The notes beneath the pieces are model-generated. The model did no database searches, was not told where the DNA came from, and was given only the letters and a program-made list of their open reading frames with translations. Below, piece by piece: positions 59,301 through 64,000 of a stretch of DNA of 64,000 nucleotides. Source of the DNA: Psychromonas sp. MB-3u-54 (lineage in GTDB: Bacteria > Pseudomonadota > Gammaproteobacteria > Enterobacterales > Psychromonadaceae); contig NZ_PJBP01000088.1 of NCBI RefSeq assembly GCF_002836415.1, positions 1-64,000 of the forward strand. Direction: 5' to 3'. Every line of letters begins with the position of its first letter. Within the stretch, counting starts at the first letter, position 1. The position numbers and the translations under genes are program-made.

Positions 59301-61226
59301 ATGTTAACTATGCTATGTGCAGATAGTGATCCACAGCGCCTTGCTCAAATCATTGAAGATCTTCAGCCCTTAAAGACACGTTTAACATTACTGCAAGCGA
59401 CAAGCTTATTTCAAGCAGAGCAGTTGATCTTACAAAATAAGCAAAATATAGCGTTAATACTTTGTGCGCAAACATTTGCAGATGGCAATGCGATGTCAAT
59501 TTTAAAGCGATCGCAATCCAACACAATGGGTAAAATTGTTTATGCTACGACTCCTTGCGCCACCGAGCTTATTGATTATATCAATCAGGGCCATATCGAT
59601 TATTTTATAACTTTACCTTATCAAGCGCAGGAACTGATCACTGTTATTCAACAGCAGGTAAGCCGTTATAAAATAAACCATCAGCAGCGTCAGCTATTCC
59701 CCAAAAACAGTATTGTTGATACAACCCGCTTATTGAATAAACCTGAGCTGTCTAATTCCTCAAGTTTCAAAGAAAAATTTCTTGATTATTCTCTTTATTC
59801 AGACTCTGAACTATCCCATTTGGTAATAAAATCCTTATATAAAGTATTAGAAACAGGTGATCAGTATAAAATTCGCCGTCGTTACAGCACAAATCATATA
59901 CTCACTCGCGAAGGTGAAAAAAATTGTTTTCTTTGGTTTATTACCAAGGGAGAAGTATTACTTAAGAAGCGTAATGCCCATGGAGAGATTCAGGATATTA
60001 CTATTATGCAGGCGGGTACTATGGTGGGTGGTATGTCCTTTTTAACTGGAGAACCTGCTTTTAGTACCGGTATTACTCTGGTTGAAACAGAAGTTTTGAA
60101 AGTTGATAACACTATTTTTTCACAAATTATGCAATCAAACACAGCACTTTTAGCCCCTTTCACTAATTTATTACTGCGTAATTTCAACCGCCGTTTACAA
60201 CATAGCATATCAACTGAACTTGCCCTGCAGGAAACTCTGGAATCTTTAGACCTTGCTTACAATCAACTTATCGAAAGTGAAAAAATGGTGGTATTAGGGC
60301 AATTAGTTACCGGTGTTGCCCATGAACTTAATAATCCCGTCGCCGCCATTTTACGTGGCTCAGATTCATTAAAAGAACTTATATTTACCCTGCTCGGTTG
60401 TAATGATAACACCCCTTTTTCTCAACTTGCACGGCGAACCCTGCAGCAGGGTTTGAGCTTAGTACCTTTGTCAACCTTAGAAATTCGCCAAAGAACGAAA
60501 CAATTACTGCCTAAAATAAAGGATAAAAAGCTCGCCAAATGTTTAATCAACATGGACTTAGACGATCAGCAGATCCCGCTGGAAAATAACCGGAATTTAC
60601 GGGAAAGTATTTTATTATTAGATAAATTCTATCAAGTTGGTAGTATTTTACGCAGTAGTAATGCCTGCGCCTCACGCATTGCAGATCTCGTTAAAAGTTT
60701 AAAACATTATGCAGCCCAAGATAGTCCGGTCTCAGAGCTGGCTGATATTCATGAGGGGCTGGAAGAGACTTTAATTATCTTTGAAAATAAATTAAAGCAT
60801 TACAGCGTCATTAAAGAGTACCAGCAATTACCTAAAATTGAGTGTCATCCAATAGAGTTAGAACAGGTATGGACAAATATAATATCAAATGCGATAGATG
60901 CAACGGGTGACACCGGGATGATAAGAATATCTACTGTCTACCTGCCCTATGATGAAGCACCCAGCATTCAAGTTATTATCGAAGATAATGGGCCTGGGGT
61001 ACCGGCACATAATCTGGATAAAATATTTGAACTGAATTACACCACAAAAAGAGAAGGACACTTTGGTCTGGGAATTGGCTTAACTATTTGCACGCAAATT
61101 ATTAAGCAGCACCATGGCAGTATAGAAATTGAATCTCAGCTGGGTTTATTTACGCGTTTTATTATTACTCTGCCGGTATTTAACCCCAATATAGAAAGTG
61201 AACGTTTACCTTTATTATGTAGCTAA
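59301..61226 (+). CDS. Histidine kinase with pseudo-receiver and cyclic-nucleotide-binding domains
   Basis: 641 residues from ATG 59301 (MLTMLCADSD). The frame extends upstream into the MITE-like element, so the earlier ATG at 59247 is not credible. The receiver-like domain (1-125) lacks the usual acceptor aspartate (ALILCAQTF). The cNMP-binding domain is at about 185-310 (ITKGEVLLKKR, MVGGMSFLTGE). A coiled coil follows, then HisKA with VAHELNNPVAAIL (H about 341) and HATPase with NIISNAIDATG, EDNGPGVP and GLGIGL. No membrane segment. A cytosolic kinase perhaps gated by cAMP or c-di-GMP-type nucleotides (inference). No response regulator is adjacent. Confidence 0.9.
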   Translation: MLTMLCADSDPQRLAQIIEDLQPLKTRLTLLQATSLFQAEQLILQNKQNIALILCAQTFADGNAMSILKRSQSNTMGKIVYATTPCATELIDYINQGHIDYFITLPYQAQELITVIQQQVSRYKINHQQRQLFPKNSIVDTTRLLNKPELSNSSSFKEKFLDYSLYSDSELSHLVIKSLYKVLETGDQYKIRRRYSTNHILTREGEKNCFLWFITKGEVLLKKRNAHGEIQDITIMQAGTMVGGMSFLTGEPAFSTGITLVETEVLKVDNTIFSQIMQSNTALLAPFTNLLLRNFNRRLQHSISTELALQETLESLDLAYNQLIESEKMVVLGQLVTGVAHELNNPVAAILRGSDSLKELIFTLLGCNDNTPFSQLARRTLQQGLSLVPLSTLEIRQRTKQLLPKIKDKKLAKCLINMDLDDQQIPLENNRNLRESILLLDKFYQVGSILRSSNACASRIADLVKSLKHYAAQDSPVSELADIHEGLEETLIIFENKLKHYSVIKEYQQLPKIECHPIELEQVWTNIISNAIDATGDTGMIRISTVYLPYDEAPSIQVIIEDNGPGVPAHNLDKIFELNYTTKREGHFGLGIGLTICTQIIKQHHGSIEIESQLGLFTRFIITLPVFNPNIESERLPLLCS

Positions 61227-61242
61227 GAGTATCTATCAGGGA

Positions 61243-61614
61243 TTATTTTTCATCAATGCGGTGAATAAAAAACAGCAAAACAGACATGATTAAAAGCAGT
61301 AATAATTGTAATAAAAGAGATTCTCTTAGGACTAATATAGAGAGCATAAAACTACTTAGCACCACTAAATAGATCTGTGATTTACGCTTTTTATCAATTT
61401 TTTTATGTTTTTCCCAATCTTGCAAAGTTGCGCCCAGGTAGGGAGTCTTTAGTAACTTTTGATGGAAATAAGGGGAGCTACGAGCAAAACAGCTCAGTGC
61501 CAAAATAAAAAAAGGGGTAGTCGGCAAGAGTGGCAGAATAATACCCAACAAGCCCAGTAAAATACTCAGGCCGCCGATAAAAATGACCAGATAACGATAA
61601 AGTTGTTTATGCAT
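61243..61614 (-). CDS. DUF454 / YbaN-family inner-membrane protein
   Basis: 123 residues with two N-terminal helices around GLLGIILPLLPTTPFFILAL, the family hallmark, and then a second hydrophobic pair at the C-terminus. CFARSSPYFHQKLL is also typical. Function unknown. It converges with the kinase gene (16 bp apart). Confidence 0.88.
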   Translation of the reverse strand: MHKQLYRYLVIFIGGLSILLGLLGIILPLLPTTPFFILALSCFARSSPYFHQKLLKTPYLGATLQDWEKHKKIDKKRKSQIYLVVLSSFMLSILVLRESLLLQLLLLLIMSVLLFFIHRIDEK

Positions 61615-61640
61615 TTTGCTGTTTTAGGTTAATTAAGAAC

Positions 61641-61670
61641 AAAAAAAAGCTCGCAATCTGCGAGCTTTTA
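61641..61670. terminator. Intrinsic terminator of the rpsP-rimM-trmD-rplS operon
   Basis: 9-bp stem aagctcgca/tgcgagctt with loop atc; on the minus strand it is followed by a run of eight or more T. Confidence 0.93.
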
Positions 61671-61721
61671 AAGCTAAAGCCAATCTAAACAGGCTTTGCT
61701 GTATGACAATTTGACAAGAAA

Positions 61722-62078
61722 TTACTTCTTACCAAGCTTCTCTTTGATACGCGCTTTCTTACCAGTAAGTTCACGTAAGTAGTAAAGCTTAGCTTGACGA
61801 ACCACACCGCGACGTTTAACTTCAACGCTTCCTACAATTGGGCTGTGAGTTTGGAATACACGCTCAACACCTTCACCATTCGACGAGATTTTACGAACGG
61901 TAAATGCAGAGTGTAAACCACGGTTACGCTTAGCAATAACAACACCTTCAAATGCTTGAAGACGCTCTTTTTCACCTTCTTTTACGCGAACACGTACAAT
62001 AACAGTATCACCTGGTGCAAATTTAGGCATATCGCTACGCATTTGTTCTTTTTCAATTGCTTGTATAATATTGCTCAT
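61722..62078 (-). CDS. rplS: 50S ribosomal protein L19
   Basis: 118 residues, the standard length. [16 protein letters not shown] and [19 protein letters not shown] are diagnostic. Last gene of the conserved rpsP-rimM-trmD-rplS operon. Confidence 0.99.
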   Translation of the reverse strand: MSNIIQAIEKEQMRSDMPKFAPGDTVIVRVRVKEGEKERLQAFEGVVIAKRNRGLHSAFTVRKISSNGEGVERVFQTHSPIVGSVEVKRRGVVRQAKLYYLRELTGKKARIKEKLGKK

Positions 62079-62119
62079 TTTAATACCTTTATTACCTAGT
62101 TAGCCAATAACATCGCTGG

Positions 62120-62869
62120 TCAGTCGGAGTCACTTTCCAGTGCAGCAAGCAATTTAGCTTGCTCGTCAGTCAGAGCTAGGTTATTTAATAAATCGGGTCT
62201 TCTTTGTTTCGTGCGTTGCAGTGCTTGTTTTAATCGCCAAAGACGAATTTTTTCATGATCACCGCTTAATAATACACTTGGCACTTGTTTTCCATCTAAC
62301 ACCTCAGGTCGCGTATAGTGGGGGCAATCAAGCAATCCATCCGCGAAGGAGTCCTGCTCGGCTGATAACACATGACCTAACACACCGGGTACAAAACGCA
62401 CCACAGCATCAATTAAAATCATGGCTGGCAACTCACCACCACTTAAAACATAATCACCGACTGACCATTCTTCGTCAACCAGGCTTTCTATTAAACGCTC
62501 ATCTACACCCTCATAACGCCCCGCCACTAATATCAAAGCATCAGAGCCTGATAATAACTGCGCGCCACAATGATCTAAACGCTTGCCTTGAGGAGAAAGA
62601 TAAATCACCTTTGCCTCGTGCCCTGCTTCCTTTGCAGCCTGTTTGGCAGCTAAAATGGCATCCCTTAAAGGTTCCACCATCATTAACATACCAGGCCCAC
62701 CACCATAGGGACGATCATCAACCGTTCTATGTTTATCCAGAGTAAAATCACGAGGATTCCAACATTGAATAGAAAGCAGCTTATTTTTTACCGCTCGACC
62801 TGTTACCCCATTGTCGCTAATGGCCCGGAACATGTCCGGGAAGAGGCTTACAACCCCTATCCACATCAC
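62120..62869 (-). CDS. trmD: tRNA (guanine-37-N1)-methyltransferase
   Basis: 249 residues, SPOUT family. It methylates G37 of tRNAs with the help of SAM, preventing frameshifts. The trefoil knot has [13 protein letters not shown] and [30 protein letters not shown] is also typical. Starts ATG with a second ATG adjacent ([11 protein letters not shown]). Confidence 0.98.
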   Translation of the reverse strand: MMWIGVVSLFPDMFRAISDNGVTGRAVKNKLLSIQCWNPRDFTLDKHRTVDDRPYGGGPGMLMMVEPLRDAILAAKQAAKEAGHEAKVIYLSPQGKRLDHCGAQLLSGSDALILVAGRYEGVDERLIESLVDEEWSVGDYVLSGGELPAMILIDAVVRFVPGVLGHVLSAEQDSFADGLLDCPHYTRPEVLDGKQVPSVLLSGDHEKIRLWRLKQALQRTKQRRPDLLNNLALTDEQAKLLAALESDSD

Positions 62870-62885
62870 TTTTCTCCTAGGGTAT

Positions 62886-63437
62886 TCAGAAATCAGGTTC
62901 CCAATTAACTTGAATTAATTTGCTCGTAATATCCACATTGGAAATTACTTGCTTTTCGATGAACGGGATTAATCGTTCTTTGTGTCCGAAAGCATCGTTC
63001 GAGTTGGCTTTTACAACAAGCACATCATTTGAGCCTGTTTCCATGATCTCGGTGACAACACCCAGATCGTAGCCATTGTCAGTTTTAACCTGACACCCGA
63101 TTAGATCACGCCAATAGAAGTCTTCTTCCAAATTAGGAAGCTTATCTGAGTCAACGAGCAGCTCTAAACCGACTAAGGCTTGTGCTTCTTCTCTAACATC
63201 AAATCCGACTATTTTTGCAACAAAACCATTACTGTGACATTTCCAATCCGCTATATTAACTTCTTGAAACTGCCCTTTTGATTTCATTAACAAAGGCTTA
63301 TATTCAAAAATGCTTTCAGGATCATCGGTGTAGGAGTGAACTTTCAACCAGCCTTTGATACCATGAACCGCACCAAACTTGCCGATTACAATTGGTTCTG
63401 CTTTTTTGCTCACCGAACTCCCCTCACCTAACTGCAA
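62886..63437 (-). CDS. rimM: 16S rRNA processing protein RimM
   Basis: 183 residues. The N-terminal RimM domain has [19 protein letters not shown], and a PRC-barrel follows ([20 protein letters not shown]). It assists 30S head maturation by binding S19. The frame begins immediately after the rpsP stop. The first residues before VSKKAEPI may not be translated; a later start is possible. Confidence 0.96.
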   Translation of the reverse strand: MQLGEGSSVSKKAEPIVIGKFGAVHGIKGWLKVHSYTDDPESIFEYKPLLMKSKGQFQEVNIADWKCHSNGFVAKIVGFDVREEAQALVGLELLVDSDKLPNLEEDFYWRDLIGCQVKTDNGYDLGVVTEIMETGSNDVLVVKANSNDAFGHKERLIPFIEKQVISNVDITSKLIQVNWEPDF

Positions 63438-63686
63438 TTAAGCAGCTACTGCGTTATCTTTTACAAGTTTAGCAACACGATCACTTAGCTGTGCGCCAAG
63501 ACCAACCCAATGGTTGATGCGATCTGTATCTAAACGTAATCTTTCTGCTTGACCTTGTGCTGTAGGGTTAAAGAAGCCTACTTTTTCAAGGAAACAACCG
63601 TCACGCGGGCTACGGCTATCAGTTACTACCACTTGGTAGAATGGGCGTTTTTTAACGCCACCACGAGTTAAACGAATAGTTACCAT
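63438..63686 (-). CDS. rpsP: 30S ribosomal protein S16
   Basis: 82 residues. [20 protein letters not shown] and [17 protein letters not shown] are diagnostic. First gene of the operon; a promoter is expected within 63687-63840. Confidence 0.99.
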   Translation of the reverse strand: MVTIRLTRGGVKKRPFYQVVVTDSRSPRDGCFLEKVGFFNPTAQGQAERLRLDTDRINHWVGLGAQLSDRVAKLVKDNAVAA

Positions 63687-63841
63687 ATCGTCCTCTATTA
63701 ATTATTAAACGTCGTAAGCCAGAATATTCTGACCACCTGCTTTTGTAGAAAGCTGCAAAATTATACTCTTATCAGGCAAAAGAACAATATAAATCACACT
63801 TTCACCGCAGTTAAGCGACTAAAGTCACAATCCAACGAATC

Positions 63842-63884
63842 AAAAAAGCCCAAGAAGACTATAAAAACAATCAACTTGGGCTTA
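63842..63884 (-). terminator. Intrinsic terminator downstream of ffh
   Basis: Stem aagcccaag/cttgggctt with a 20-nt loop; on the minus strand a T-run follows (63842-63847). It separates ffh from rpsP. Confidence 0.85.
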
Positions 63885-63929
63885 TTGAGTAGACTATAAA
63901 AAAGATTAAAGCGCTGATTCTTTTTTAAA

Positions 63930-64000
63930 TCATCTCCGTCCTGGAGGCGCACCCGCACCAGGCGGCATCATACCCTGCATACTGCTCATCATTTTGCGCA
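63930..64000 (-). CDS. ffh: Signal recognition particle protein, C-terminal end only
   Basis: The last 22 codons end RKMMSSMQGMMPPGAGA...PGRR with TGA at 63930-63932. The Met-rich tail and its position upstream of rpsP identify Ffh. The gene continues beyond the window. Ffh binds 4.5S RNA and signal peptides. Confidence 0.88.
   Translation of the reverse strand, partial: RKMMSSMQGMMPPGAGAPPGRR

Overview
The window reads as chromosomal DNA of an AT-rich marine gammaproteobacterium. Psychromonas or a close Alteromonadales/Vibrionales relative is my inference. It rests on the gene orders orn/tRNA-Gly next to rsgA-psd, parE-yqiA-cpdA-nudF with divergent tolC, and rpsP-rimM-trmD-rplS behind ffh, and on the many c-di-GMP and histidine-kinase proteins. 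No complete prophage, insertion sequence or CRISPR array is visible.

Layout. Positions 1-7700 hold purL followed by a PAS-GGDEF-EAL gene. This unit is tandemly duplicated: a decayed purL 3' end and the start of a second GGDEF/EAL gene lie at the left edge. Positions 7950-15430 carry mltF with a repetitive TolA-like tail, a HAD nucleotidase, a 56-residue small protein plus a deformylase-like gene, tadA-pilD, ndk and an EEP-family hydrolase. Positions 15595-27550 hold a tightly packed seven-gene minus-strand array: DapF-like racemase/epimerase, MFS transporter, a protein I do not recognise, two paralogous periplasmic binding proteins without an ABC transporter, a hybrid histidine kinase, and a REC-GGDEF-EAL response regulator. 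It looks like a self-contained sensory operon feeding c-di-GMP and is my main candidate for an undescribed system.

Positions 27550-29690 are non-coding apart from three intact tRNA-Gly(GCC) genes, which are interspersed with about seven decayed copies sharing the same lesions. A strong stable-RNA promoter precedes them. Then come orn, rsgA-psd-ilvA-K+ channel, and a cobalamin-riboswitch-controlled operon btuB-F-C-D-exbB-exbD-tonB. Positions 42790-46970 hold a carbonyl-detoxification cluster (curA-like, yqhD, DJ-1 family, divergent LysR). MetQ with a MetJ operator, an Lrp-family regulator and leuA follow; leuA has two copies of a 61-nt structured motif in its leader.

Positions 51413-58858 are parE-yqiA-cpdA-nudF, tolC and hldE. 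Positions 59000-61226 have a 267-bp MITE-like element and a histidine kinase with a cyclic-nucleotide-binding domain. The window ends in ybaN, rplS, trmD, rimM, rpsP and the last codons of ffh.

A recurring theme is local tandem duplication: the purL/GGDEF unit, duplicated gene starts of pilD and parE that leave mini-ORFs upstream, the tRNA-Gly array, the mltF repeats and the leuA leader.
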